64,000 nt of DNA from Daedaleopsis sinensis (Eukaryota > Basidiomycota > Agaricomycetes > Polyporales > Polyporaceae), in contig CM066304.1 in the NCBI GenBank assembly GCA_033807695.1, positions 62,001 to 126,000 on the forward strand, written 5' to 3'. Under the pieces are notes generated by a model, which was not told where the DNA came from, ran no database searches, and saw only the letters and a program-made list of their open reading frames with translations. The translations under genes were made by a program, and so were the position numbers. Each line of letters starts with the position of its first letter. The first letter of the stretch is position 1. Below, one piece after another: positions 1 through 12,700 of the stretch.

Positions 1-2736
1 GTTCTCTTCCATCCGTTGCTGCTTTGCACTCGGAGGCACGTCCGAGTTCACACAAGCCTGCGGCCTAGGCCGCCGTCCGAACTCGACCGTCTGCTGCACT
101 CACTTGCTCTTGCGTTGATCCTCACACTCCCCCGACCCATCGCCATCCTCCGCCCCTCAAACGCCCGCGCCCGCGCACAAATCACTTTTCGAGCGGCCGC
201 GCATTCTTCCCCATACGTCCCCCCATTCGCCACTCTGCATGTGACCGTCTGCCCGAGCTCTGATCAGCCGCGAGCCTGAGCCAGCGTACAGACTGCCGTC
301 ACAAGCACACAGACATGAGCGTATCCATGACCGGGACCTACATCCGACTGGCCAGTTTGACAAGTCCCGGCCTGCGGCTTGCGAGGCTCTCCTGCCTCTG
401 ATACAGAGCTTCTCTCACCGGCCGTCCGTCTGCATCCCTTCCAGCCCGGGCTGCTTTGTCGTCGTTGAGCGCGACACTTCCACTCGCCATCATCTCGGTC
501 TCGTTCGTACCGGTCTGACTTGCGCACCCAGTCATGGTCGGCGGTCGTGACCACGGTGCGCGGGTGAGCGTCGACGTCAAGAAGGCGTCGAGCGGCGTTC
601 TCACAGTATCACCCGTCCAAGTCATCGTACGCGCTCCCGCCGCCTCGCACTCTCGCGACTCTACGCTTCAGCCTGAGGAGGTGGAATAGGATGCTGCGTT
701 CACACTCCAAAATAAATCGCCAATAGCAAATATTCCTCGTCCGGTGTCGGCGGCCTTCCCCGACATCCCCGTCCGCCCATCTCCTGCGCAGTGCGAACGA
801 CACGATCGCCGTCGACCGTTCTCTTCCGTCTGTTGCTGCACTACACTGCACTAGGAGGCAAGTCCGTTCGCACAATCCTGGGGCCGAGACCGACCGACCG
901 ACAGCGTCGCCTTACTTCCTATCCTGCTAGCTGCTGCGCTCCTTTATCTTTCCCTTTCTTAGATCTCCACATTCCCCGACCTCTTTAAATTTCTCCTACG
1001 CCCACGCCTGCATCCGACCGTCACCCGGAGATCTGATCAGCCCGCTACCGGGCCAGTACGCGATGCGCATCGCGCGCGCGTCGATCAGCCGACTCCAGCC
1101 CACCGCCATGCATGACCAGTGCCCGCGGACCGTCATGCCGCTCCCAAGTATACCTCCCGGCCATCTCATAGTCCCAGTCGCACACTGTCGTCCGTCGATC
1201 TCTGCAGCTCGGCGAGACACATTCCCCACGCGTCACCGCGGCCGCACCGACTCTTCGAGTCCCAGGCACCACGATCATCTACATATGGTATGGTGAGCGT
1301 ACTCGCGCAGTTCGAGTCAGGACCACAGCAGCGCGTACGGAATTCAGACGACGCACCGCTACCTACCGCGTCGTGTCGTGCCTGACTTCTAGCCGCTCTC
1401 CTCCGGCTCATATCCTCCACAGCTGTCTCCCGGCGGGGCGCTCAATGTCTTACAGCTCGATCTCGCAAGGAAACCATTCGCACCGGTCTATCAGGATATC
1501 GTCGGAGCGGCGTGCGGCATACAAGGGCAGTCCTCACGTTCGATGCAGAAACGAATAACTTCAGCGTACAAAAACGGGTCCGCACAAGGAGGTTCCCGCC
1601 GTGCAGCCGCGACGTTCTAATTCGTTGCGTCGAGCATCCCAACGTGGTGCGCCCCCTGCCTACCTTCGCTTCAGCGTCGATTCCCACTCCACGACACACA
1701 TCGCCACAGAACCCCCGAAGCTCGCGCAGATCGACCGTTTCGGCAGCGGTGCCGCGATGAAGTTCCGTAGTTCTCCATACATTGTGGCGCCCTCATGGAC
1801 GTTCTTTGCGGTGCGCACGTCGTCGTCCACGTGCAGAACGACGCCCACAGGCCTGAGGCCTCAGGTACGTCCGAGTCTGATACTCCGGTCTATCGTCCGC
1901 TTGACACCCCACGGTACCCAGAGCGACGTCTCCTGCGCACGTACAAGACCGCAGAAGGGCTCATACCGCGCACTGGTGGTGCGGCGTCCAAATCGTCCCG
2001 TCCCGCCGCAAGCACGTACACCGGCGAAGGTGTCCCAGCCCCGCCTCCAGATGGCCCCGCGTACGTCCCGCCCCTCGACCTCCTCCAGGACTCTAGCCGA
2101 CGTCGACGTCGCCAGCTCAGGCTCGGGCTCGGCTCGTCAACGCGGACAACGCGGTCGCGGAATGTACTGCGCCACGCTCCGTTCTCCGTTCTGATGCGCT
2201 CAGCGCGCGTCGCCGCCCTCGAGCTCGTTCACCGCTGCGGGGATTCAGATCGCATCGAAACGCGGCGCGCGTCCTCCCGGCTCTTGCCCGCCGCGTGGAC
2301 TAGGCTGGGCACAGTGCGGGAAAGCCTCCTCGGGGGGAGGGTCTTGCCAGGACCGGACGACTCCTGCGTGCAACTTGCAAGTATGAGCGGCGGGCGCTCG
2401 CGCACCGCGGTGTTGTGTGGCGGCATCATCTGGAGGTCTACTACGGAACTCACATCATGACGTCCATCCTTGCCGCCTCCGACTTGACCTCACTCGGTTG
2501 CTGCACTACATTCAGAGGCAAGTTCGAGTGCACAGCCGCGAGCGCCAGAACGCGTTAGGTCACGCGTGACCACTCGCGTTTTGCACGAGCCCGAGGGCAA
2601 AGCGGTCGCACTACAGTCTACTTGTCGGCCACCCATCATCGACATCAAGGTCCAAGCTTGTGCGCCCCAAATCTCACTCGATGCCTCTTGACCTCTCCCA
2701 CCACGCTGTTCACTTCTCTGCGCCACTCGCACTGGC
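1..2736. other. gene-free stretch with weak direct repeats
   Basis: No reading frame here resembles a known protein and none has a convincing splice-linked structure. The long overlapping frames between 1600 and 2460 lie in GC-rich DNA and show no recognisable motif. The first ~300 bases are partly repeated from about 819 (shared GTTCTCTTCC start, then a related GTTGCTGC block and a CTGATCAGCC block). A third short match lies near 2488. This may be decayed duplicated DNA; the end of it must hold the promoter of the GEN1-like locus at 2737. Confidence 0.5.
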
Positions 2737-5700
2737 ATGGGTGTTCCGGGTGTCTGGCCGGTAAATATCCAGTTGTTACTGTTCTCAATCTCCGTGACAG
2801 AACACTGAGGACCGCCCTAGTATTTGAATAAAGCAAGACAGACACGCGCTCTCGCCCAGCTCGCTGTCGTCGAAGGTTTCGAAAAGAACGAACACCGCAC
2901 GCGTTCGTTCCGTGTTGGCATCGATGCCAGTCTCTGGCTTCAACACGTCACCTACGCCTTTCTGTCGAATCGCAATGGCAAGCCTACGACCGCTACGCGG
3001 CGCGGCAAGGATTTTGGGGCAAACCCGGAGCTTAAGACGCTCTTCTTCCGACTGTGCAAGCTGTCGAGGCTGCCGTTCTCGCCGCTGTTCATCTTCGATG
3101 GACCACATCGCCCGACGGTGAAGCGCGGCAGTCGGATGGGCAAGTCAGGCTCGCTTAGGTTTGCTGCCGGCCTCAAGAATCTTCTAGAGATGTTCGGTAT
3201 GGACTGGCGGGTGGTAAGAATCAGCGTTTGGCTACCCCACTCTATTGGGTGTCACGCTCACGGTTCGTGTCGACCACAGGCGAAGGGAGAAGCAGAAGCC
3301 GAGCTAGCTTGTTTGAATTAGCTCGGGATGCTCGACGCAATCATAACCGACGACGTAGACGCGTTCCTCTTTGGTGCTCGCGTGGTTATCAAGAAGTAAG
3401 CTCTCTGCCGCGAATCAGACACCAGCAACAATCGCACTTAGCACTGCTCCTCGCGTTATCTAGTTTGAGCCTCAACCTGTCAGGCAACAAGTCCCACCCG
3501 GCCAAAGACTCGAACGGGAAATCGAGCATCAACCACGCCAACGTGTACAGTGCCGAAGAAATAGCGGCACATCCCGATGTCCGGCTCACCCGCGGCGGCC
3601 TCATCCTCATTGCCCTGCTCGCTGGAGGAGATTCTAATGATGTGAGTTCGTGCGATATCACAACCACGGTGTTTAACTGACTGCTACGTAGGGTGTGGAC
3701 GGCTACGGGGTCGCAGCCGGTTACTCTCTAGCTCGTCTCGGATTCGGTGACCGCCTCCTCGCCGCTTACAATTCCCTCTCTCCTCAAGAGCTGCAACTCT
3801 TCATCTCCCAGTGGCGTGCGGACATCCTAACAGAGATGCACGGTCTGTCCGACCGCCGGCTCCCCTGTGCTCGACCGAATTTCACCCTTCCCGTCGACTT
3901 TCCCAGCCTCACCGCCCTGGAGATGTACGTGCGGCCGATCACGAACGCCAGCGAGGGCATTGCCCTCGAGCCCCCACGCGAGATAGGGACGATCGACTTG
4001 GCTGGGCTTGCGGGATTCTGCGAGGAGCACTTCGACGTGCGCGACTGGGGATGTCGCTCCAATATCCTCATCCGCTTCAACAACGTCCTGACCCAGGGAC
4101 TCGTCATGACCGTCCTCCGCGCGGCCGCACGCGAAGCCGATAGGCTCGAGGAGGACAAACAGCTCGCTGTTGGCCGGCGTGCGAGGGACGTCGATCTTCG
4201 GGGGGTGCTTCACGTCGCGGAGGAGGAGGGAGTCGGAACGTCCGCGACAGTTGTCAAGCGGTGTCTCGTGCCGAAGAAGCGGGCGACGCGTGAGGAGCGT
4301 ATGGAGCGCATCGCCGCGGCGTTCGTCAACCGTGGCACACCCGAGCCCGAACCTGCCGACGCTGTGGAAGAGGTCGAAGACAGGCATCCGCTCGTTGTCA
4401 AAATTTCGAAAACGCGCGAGCATACATCGACGGATAGGCTTTTCGAATACGGTGTCGAGATCTGCCCTGTTCAATTTGTCTAGATCGCGAACTCTGGGAT
4501 GCATGGCAAGCATCCCGACCCGGAGACGAATGGCCGCGACGTTCAAGCACGGCGACAATTTGATCGTGGCGACGAAGACATGGAGGTGGGCGAACAAGAT
4601 GAAGAAGGGGCCGGACGAGCTCGCGGGAGGAAGAAGCCTAAGGACCCAGACGAGAACACTCTCTTGTGGATCTCCGCATCGATTATGCGCCAGGTCCATC
4701 CTGCGCTCATCGAGGAATACGAGGAATCTCTCCGAGTAAAGAAGTCACCCAAGCAACGAGCCCGCGCGCAAGCTCAAGACCAAGACGGCTCGGCTTCTAC
4801 CAGTCAGGCTCGAAAGGGGAAGGGCCGCGCCCGCGATGGCTGCGGCGATGTAGGCCAGGAAGAGTACGACTACCTCGCGATCAACCCATATGCCTCTTCT
4901 GCGCCCACGCAAGACGACTTCGACCAGAAGGCGTCTTGTACATCCCCGCAGCGCATGGGCCTTGGTGGCTTCATATGCACTTGGCCTGACACTGACGATC
5001 CCGATAACCTCGTCGTCGACTCGGAGCCGACGACCTGTCGACCACGGTCAGTTACGCCGAAATTGAAGATTTGGGAGGGCCTGTCTACCGAGAGTATGTG
5101 GGTGCAGAACCCACCGCACATCGTCGCCGTGGTCGAATCCCGGCACCCATTTCCGCCTCCGTCGCCTCTAATACTAGCCCTTCAAGTTCCCAAGCACAAT
5201 CCGCACGAACTGGAGCTGGCAACTTCTTGAGCGGAAATGCTCTAGCGACCCGCCGTGACAAGCCCGGCGCGCAGAAGCGCAAGCGTACTGCGTGCACATG
5301 TCAACCACAGCATGATCCGCAGGACGAGGGACACGAAGAACCGCGCAGTGAGCCCGAGGATAATGGCCCGCTGAGCTATCTGAACCCGGTCATAGACGGA
5401 CTTCTCGGGATCACCCCAGGAGGAGGCAGAGGGGCCGCCAAAGGCAAGCAAAGCGCGCTCGCAAGCCTCGCGCACCTGCGACAAGTTCGAAGGGTCCGAA
5501 GACTAAGCAAGGTGCGAACGACCTCGCGCTGCCACCTTCGAAACGAAGGAAGGCAGGCGGAGCAAGTGCGAAGCCAAGTGAATTTTCGAGAGGGTCATCC
5601 CCGCCAGTGCTAAGCTCATCGCGAGTGCCGCTCGGACGCCGTGGGCGAGGTGTACAACCTTTCCCGTACATCCCACCTTTGTCTGGCGATGAGAGCGCGT

Positions 5701-5864
5701 CTGCGTCCACTCCACTGTACCGTCTTCACGCACGCTCCTTGTCGCCTGCTCCTCCGCCGCCGTCTTCACCACCCTTCCCGCGCTCTTTCTCCATGCGCGG
5801 TCACGCCGACGAGGTCATCAGTATCTCGAGCGACTCCGAGTGGGACCCCGATGACTATGTCTGA
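2737..5864 (+). pseudogene. GEN1/YEN1-like Holliday-junction nuclease, two in-frame stops
   Basis: This is an XPG/Rad2-family structure-specific nuclease of the GEN1/Yen1 type, which cuts Holliday junctions and flaps in the nucleus. A micro-exon (2737-2760) encodes the classic start MGVPGVWP, followed by a 60-base intron. The next exon holds the N-nuclease region (GIDASLW, IFDGPHRP), then come the I-region (GEAEAELA, DDVDAFLFGA) and the helix-hairpin-helix region (LLAGGD). The tail is basic and low-complexity and ends near VISISSDSEWDP. Introns of 50-70 bases sit at about 3213-3280, 3399-3470 and 3642-3691. Two TAG codons interrupt the frame at 3319-3321 and 4481-4483, yet recognisable family sequence continues in the same frame after both. 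At least one further frame change lies between about 5100 and 5600. I infer a recently decayed gene; a sequencing error or an unusual splice form is possible. Confidence 0.75.
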
Positions 5865-6230
5865 GAGGAGCAGCGTAAATACTGATAGTACTCCGAGTCT
5901 CGACCGGCGTGTGGTCGTGGTGCCACCTAGTACGTATCTTGCATGTATTATACAAGATTTCTACCAGATGGGTGAACTATCATAAGTCGGACGGCTCGTC
6001 TGAGAGCGTGCGTCGAAAATTTGAGCGTACTACACGCGACTCGGAGGCAGAAGCTTGACAGTGACAGCCGCAACGGGCCCGGCGAGTTCGGGCCGTCGAG
6101 AGAACGAGCGCCGGCAATACATCATAGCCTTGTGTCGCCTCCAACTTGCTTCTAAACCACCACTAGCCTGAGCGTCCTCGATCTTGTTCACGACTTACGC
6201 TCTCACACGACCTCGGGAGGCTACACATCA
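5865..6230. other. intergenic, presumed ABP1 promoter
   Basis: These bases separate the GEN1-like locus from the ABP1-like start codon. I see no gene and no clear TATA box. The ABP1 promoter and 5' leader must lie here. Confidence 0.4.
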
Positions 6231-8840
6231 ATGTCCTTGCAGATCAATCTAGCGAGCAGAGAACTCACGAAGGCATACGAAGACGTTGTCAATGCTCGTG
6301 GAATAGATTGGGCGATATTCGCCTACGACAAGGGCACGAACGATCTCAAGGTGCAGGCCACAGGAGATGGAGGGCTGGAGGAGCTGCAGGAGGAGTTCTC
6401 GGACGGACGGTGAGCCATCTTGACGACTGTTTGTCGTGAGTCTGTTGCGAACGTCAGCGCAGAATGCAGTACGCGTTCGCCCGCGTCAAGGACCCCAACG
6501 TGAGCCACTCAGTTTCTCGTAGTCCACTCGCCCTGATCTGACCGTGATCCAGAGCGAGCTCCCCAAGTTTGTGCAGATCAACTGGTGCGGCGATGGTGTG
6601 CCCGTCGCGAGGAAGGGTCTCTTCCACACCCACTCCAGCGCTGTCGCCAACTTCCTACGTGGATCTCACGTCGTGATCAATGCTCGAGACGAGGTACGTC
6701 AAAACAGTCCTATGTTCCATCTCGAGCCAGTCATGATGTCGATGGAATCCCGAACGATCGTGTCCTCACCACGCACTGTCTAGAGTGATGTTGCTCCCTC
6801 ACTGATCATGAAACGTGTTGAAGCCGCGTCCGGCGTGCACTACTCCGCCCAGAAGGAGGCACCACGCAAGTTCGAGCCAATCGCGCCCGTCGGAAGCAGC
6901 TATGTTCCAGTAGGCAAGCCGGACATCGCTGCTATGCGCAAAGTCGCCCCTCCAGCACCTGCCGCCGCCCGTCCTGTCCCAACGGCTCCATCCCCTGCAC
7001 CAGGTCTTGGAAAGGCCCCGATTGCGAACAAGGCTCCGGCAGGTGCATGGCCCGACGAGTCCCAGTCTTTCGCTCCGCCACCCCCGCCACCAGCGGCATC
7101 GCGTCCGACGCCAAGTGCGCCAGTGGCAGCTCCTTCGGTACGTGTCGCTTTCGCGCCTGTTCGTCTCAGTGCTGACCTACTACAGCCGGCCGCCCGCTTC
7201 TCTCCTGCTCCATCTGCTCCCGTCGCGGCATCGAACACACCCACGAAGCCAGCAGACGATGACAAGATTGGCCCGGTTGGCACCGCCTATACACCTATCA
7301 AGCTGCAACCCAAGAAGCTCGTCAACCCTTTCGCTGCCAGGGAGGCTCAGGCCCAGGTTGAGTCTGCAGCCCCCAAGCCGTCGCCCGCTGGCGGTATGAA
7401 TCCCGTCACACGTATATCGTCATCTCGCTGATATTAACCACAACCAGGTGCGAAGAAGTTGACTTGGAGCGAACGACAGGCATTGGCGAAGAAGCAACAG
7501 CAGGAGGAAGAATCGCGTGCGCAGGCTGCCTTCTCCACGCAGACGACACCAGCCGCCGCTCCTACATTCAACAGGAGCATCCCGCCACCACCGCGTGTCC
7601 CAGCGATGCATCCTCCTCCTCTCGACGACGAGGAAGAGGAGTTCGTTCCGGTAGGTTTGAGACATGCCCCCAGTATACACCGACTAACGAGCAGTTTCTT
7701 AGCCGCCGCCGCCGCCGCCTGCTCCTCCAGCAGTGCCGAGCGCGAACCGTCCCGTGCCAGCAGCTGCGTCCCCAGTCGAGGCAGCTCCTCCGCCTCCGCC
7801 TCCGCCTCCGCCTCCGCCGCCTCCTCCCGCGCCCGTCGCTCACTACGAGCCGGAGCCAGAACCAGAAGCTGCGCCACCTCCGCCCCCCGTAAGTATCCAA
7901 TGGCGGGCTCCTGGACAGTGATACTCACATCTTGCGTCTTTGCTAGCCACCTCCGCCTCCGCCCCCTCCGCCGGTTGTCGCGGCAGCGCCTATCGCTGCA
8001 GCGGCCGCCGCCGTCATGGCGGCCGTTGGTGCGCCCGAGCCGGAGCCTGAACCCGAGCCCGCTCATGCGCAGGGAGAGGGCGTATGTGCGATCGTCCAAT
8101 TCTCCTACGAGGTCAGGTTGCTGTATCTTCATCTCGCCGCGAACGGGGATCACTCACATCAAGTAATAGGCCCAAGAAGATAACGAGATGGACCTAGTCG
8201 AAGGCGAGCTTATCGAGCAGATCGAGCAGCTCGACGAGGGATGGTGGTCCGGTGTCGGCGCCGGAGGGGCTAAACAGGGTCTCTTCCCAGGTCCGTACCC
8301 GTGGTATCAGGTTCGGAGCCCCTTGCTAACGCGATTGTGCAGCAAACTATGTCGAAATCGTCGAGCAGCAGGAGGCTGCACTTGCTACGCCTCCGCCCCC
8401 GTCTCCGCCCCCGCCCCCTCCACCAGTATGTTCCTCGTCCGCACAGATGTGCTCGTAACTTACTATATTTGCACGATCTCTCCAGCCGCCAGCCCCTGCC
8501 CCGCCCCCCGTGGCCGCTGAGCCCGAACCCGAGCCCGCGGCTGAGGATGCCGGATCTTGGGCGATCGCGCTGTATGAGTACGTCATACAAATATTTACGC
8601 GTGCGTTCGTGTGTCTTTGCTCATCGCAATCGCCAGCTACGACGCGGGCGAGGACAACGAAATCTCGTTCAAGGAGGGCGACCGGATCACCCAGATCGAG
8701 GCTGCGTCCGAGGATTGGTGGCAGGGCACGAACGAGCACGGGAATGTCGGTTTGTTCCCTGGTGAGTCCGCTTATTGTGGTGCTCGTTATTCGAGACGTT
8801 CTAACGGTTTGTAGCGAACTATGTGGAGCTCCAGGGCTGA
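6231..8840 (+). CDS. ABP1: ABP1/drebrin-like actin-binding protein (ADF-H plus two SH3)
   Basis: The product is an actin-patch adaptor linking F-actin to endocytic partners at the cortex. The N-terminal ADF-H domain starts at 6231 (MSLQINLASREL) and runs through three exons with the motifs YAFARVKDPN, KFVQINWCGDGVP and VINARDE. A long Pro/Ala-rich linker follows, with the ABP1-type block KKLTWSERQALAKKQ near 7450-7500 and a run of 16 prolines near 7780-7830. Two SH3 domains end the protein: the first near 8080-8380 (EGWWSG, GLFPANYVE), the second near 8550-8840 (ALYDYDAGEDNEISF, DWWQG, FPANYVELQ). The gene has about ten short introns, and all the junctions I checked keep frame. The stop is at 8838-8840. 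The two C-terminal SH3 domains match the arrangement in many fungal ABP1 proteins. It looks intact. Confidence 0.9.
7788..7820 (+). repeat. CCGCCT microsatellite coding for polyproline
   Basis: A near-perfect CTCCGC hexamer run inside an ABP1 exon encodes part of the polyproline stretch. Such a run is prone to length change and gives proline-rich docking sequence for SH3 or profilin partners (inference). Confidence 0.75.
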
Positions 8841-9319
8841 GGTAGTGTCGAGCGAAGTAGACGTGGACGGACCTACCGGTTGGGCCGGAGTCGGACAATT
8901 TCAAGTGATAGCTCATATTGTGCGCTATAGCAATGTCTATTTTGTCCGAACGCGCCTCGCCTGCCACGATAATGATGCACCGTTCAATCATGCAGACGAT
9001 TCTGCGTGAGGTGGTGCTTCGGGAGCCAGTCTGGGATAGTCCATTCCTTCCCTGAGACGTCGGCGACGATCATCTGCGACACGGCCTCCGCGCTGGACGA
9101 ACACAACGAATCATGAACATGTTCATCGTATAGGTGAAGAGAACGCACCATCCATACGCGCGCGGCATGCCGTGGCCTGTATAACCTGCTGAGATGTACT
9201 GGCCCTTGAACGCGTCCGAGTCCGGTTTAGCGGGGTCGAGAACGGGACCAACCTGATCAACAGATGAGCCCCGCGCACCACTCGACGGAGACGGTAACAG
9301 GAACATACGAAGGGGTCTG

Positions 9320-9324
9320 ATGTC
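9320..9324 (+). repeat. 5-bp target site duplication, left copy
   Basis: ATGTC directly precedes the left LTR and is repeated directly after the right LTR at 14756-14760, as expected for copia-type integration. Confidence 0.92.
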
Positions 9325-9693
9325 TGTTATAGTACAGACCATGGACTATCCTTTCCTTACTATACGTTACGATAGTCCCCTTCTCTTTTCTTATGGTACA
9401 TCGTACAGTACTTACTAGTTACGCTGACTAGACGCTCGTTACATAATCCGTAAACGCCGCTCTATCTTTTCATCGTTCGTCTCGCTACTCTTTCCTCAGC
9501 TGTTGTCTTCACGCACACAGACTGAGGTAAGATCCACGTTCCTTTATCATACGTTCATGTTCATGTAACTAACAGTACCATGTAGACTCGTTCCTTCGTC
9601 TAGGTACAGTACTAATGAACTTAGCTGTTGTCTTCACGCACACAGACTGAGACTCGTTCCTTCGTCTAGCCCGCTGCCCATTCAACTACGACA
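9325..9693 (+). repeat. left LTR
   Basis: A 369-bp LTR beginning TGTTATAG and ending TACGACA. It should carry the element promoter (U3/R). It holds two exact copies of a 29-base word (9498-9526 and 9623-9651) and two copies of an 18-base word ending TTCGTCTAG. Confidence 0.93.
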
Positions 9694-9707
9694 GGTTATG
9701 AGCCCTG
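9694..9707 (+). other. primer-binding site, initiator tRNA-Met half-molecule type
   Basis: GGTTATGAGCCCTG starts at the first base after the LTR. Its complement (CAGGGCTCATAACC) is the anticodon stem and loop of fungal initiator tRNA-Met, including the CAT anticodon, rather than the tRNA 3' end. Drosophila copia and yeast Ty5 prime from such a tRNA half-molecule, so this element very likely does too. Confidence 0.85.
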
Positions 9708-9781
9708 TTGGATCGCTCTAGACCAACAGGAAACCCCACATCTCTATCTCTGCGCTTCCACACAGCCAAATCCCACGTTCC

Positions 9782-12700
9782 TTGCTTCTTTCGAAAATCT
9801 TCCCAGCAATACATCACACCATGCCTTCTACGACAGATACCAGCGCCACGCCAGCCCAAGCGTCTGGCACAACTCAAACACCGTCGCTATCTGCAAGTTT
9901 GTCAGCTGCTGTATCAGGTGCGCTCACACCCTCGTCCACATTCCCCTCCGGCTCCAATCGCCTCTACGACATCGCCGCCCTCAAAAATGATGCATCAAAC
10001 TTCAAGACCTGGAAGTATCGATGCCAAAAGATCCTCGAGCTCCGCGAGCTCTGGGGTATCATCTCAGGCGCGGAACCGATGCCCGACGTGAAGGCCGATC
10101 CAGACGCCTACGCGGCCTGGAAAAGGCGTGATCAGCTCGCCCAGATGCAGATCACGCTCACGCTGGAGGACGTCCCGCTGGACGGCGTGGTTCACGAGCC
10201 CACCGCACGCAAGATCTGGCTCAAGCTCATGACGAGCTACGAGGGTACCGGCAAGCAGACGATCGCGTTCCTCATACGCGATCTCTTCCGAGGCACGCTC
10301 TCTGACGAGTCCGCCATCCGCCCTCAGCTCGACGAGATGGTCCACAAGCACCATCAACTCGTTGGCTTCGGGATCCACCTCGATGAGGTCATCGTCGCCA
10401 TCGCCATGGTCGTCTCCCTTCCCCCTTCGTACAAGACCCTCAGTACGATCCTCATGTCGTCACAAGCGTCGCTCACCCCGGAGCTCGTGATCGAGCAAGT
10501 CACCGAGCACGAGAAGCAGCTGAAAGGCGATCAGCAGCTCAACGCTCTCGTCGCCCGCGCTCAGCACAAGGGGAGCTCGAACGGCAACTCGTTCAAGGGC
10601 AAGGACAAGAAGAGAGGCAAGCAGGACGACGACAAGCCGACCTGCGGCCACTGCAGGAAGAAAGGGCACGTCAAGGACGAGTGCCGGAAGCTCAAATCCG
10701 AGCAAGCAGCCGCAGCCGCCAGAGCCACAGCGAAGAAGGACGCGGCCCCCGCAGCTCAAGCTGATCTCACCGCGAAGGTCGCCGAAGTGCACGCCGCACC
10801 CATGGCTCACCCGAGCGACGAGGTCGTCCGCCTCTACGTTGCGAAGGCCCTCCGATCGTCAGACCCGACCCGCTGGATCATAGACTCCGGCGCGTCCGCT
10901 CCGATGAGCTCGCACCGCGACTACTTCGACACGTACAAGGTGCTGCACGCCCCGGTCCGCGTCTGGATGGGTGACGAGCGGTTCATCCTCGCCATTGGCG
11001 TAGGCTCTGTCCGCCTCTCACTCAAGGACGACGAGCAATCCGAACCGCTCGAAGTCCTGGTCCCATTCGTCTACCACGTCCCCGACCTCAACGGAAACCT
11101 ACTCTCCGTCTCCGCGCTCGTCTCGCGGGGATACGCAGTCAACTTCCTCCGCAACGGCTGCAGGATCGTCGCACCAGATGGCCAATCCGTCGGCACCGTC
11201 GTGCACAAGGACGGACTGTACGTCCTCCGCGGATCCGTCAACGCTCCCGTGTCCGCCTCGATCGCCACCCTCGACGTCGATGGATCCGAGGTCTCCGACC
11301 CCGGCCCGACTCCTGACATCTCCGCGCTCGTGGCACGCGCTAGCGGCGAGTCTCGTGCGACCGTACAGACCTGGCACCGCCGTCTCGCTCACATCAGCCC
11401 GGACGCCGTGATCAAGATGGTCCGCAAGGGACTGGTCAAGGGCATGGCACTCGTCGGCGCATCTAAGAAGCCCGATGGAGTCTGTTCTCCGTGTCTCGCT
11501 GGCAAGCAGACTCGGAACGTCATCCCGAAGACCACGTCCGCCGAGTACCCCCGTCCCAACTACCGCATCCACTCCGACCTCTCAGGCCCCATCCAGGTAT
11601 CGACCCCGTCCGGCGAGAACTACGCCGATGTGTACGTCGATGGTTACTCACACCATCTGACGGTCTACCTGCTCAAGGCGAAGTCCGACCAGCCGTCTAC
11701 CCTGGACACGCACATCACCCACGTGGAGAACCTAGTGGGCGAACCGGTTGCGATCATCCGATCGGACGGTGGAGGAGAGTACGTCAACAAGGACGTCGTC
11801 GCGATCTGCAACGCACGCGGGATCAAGCACGAGCTAACGAACCCGGACACTCCACAGGAGAACGGTCTCGCGGAGCGCGCCTGGCGCACGATCTTCGACA
11901 AGGTCCGCACGATGCTCGCGGAGAGTGGCCTACCGCCGACGTACTGGGGCGAGGCCGCCAAGTACGCGGTCCACATCCTCAACATGACGCCATCCAGCGC
12001 GCTCGGGGACGAGACCACTCCACAGGAAGCCTACACCGGTGTCAAACCCTCTGTCGCGCACATCCGACCGTTCGGCTGCAAGGCACACGTCCACGTTCCT
12101 GACAAGCAGCGCAAGAAGCTCGACGCGAAGTCGCTCGAGTGCGTGCTCCTCGGATTCTCCGAGCGCAAGAAGGCCTACCGGCTCCTGCACCGCCCCACTG
12201 GACGCATTCTGGAGTCCCGCGACGTCGTCTTCGACGAAGGGGAGCCCGACTCGGTCCCGACCCGCGTAGTCGTCTCGACGGAGCCCGTCTTCCCGTCCGA
12301 GACTGCAGGCACCCCTGCAACGCGCATCCAGTTCGTCGGCGAGGAGGACATCCCCGATGCCCCATCGCGCAGAGCGGCTCGACCCGCTCCCGCTGCCATC
12401 CCTGATCCTCTCCCTCAGGAGGAAGACGTTGCGGATGGCGCTGCCGCACAGCCGCGCTCCCGCTCTCCTTCCCCGCCTCCGCCTCGCGCTCCGTCCCCCG
12501 CTGCCGCTGGACCCGCTCGCGCTCGACGCAATGCGGCTCCGCGCATCCCTGCCCCCTACCACGTTCCACCGCCAGAGGAACGGCGCCGCTCCTCGCGCAT
12601 GCGGACTCAGCCTCTCCGGCTCGGCGAGGACCCGATCTTCAAGGTCACGTCCTACGCGCGCCGTCCTCGTGCCGCTGGAGGGGAGGAACAGGTCGCACCG

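Noticed and set aside
1601..2460. Two overlapping plus-strand frames of about 200 codons
   Set aside because: GC-rich, no recognised motif, no splice support and no start context; treated as chance frames.
7434..8153. 239-codon minus-strand frame opposite ABP1
   Set aside because: It mirrors the GC-rich proline-coding exons of ABP1 and has low-complexity Arg/Ala content.
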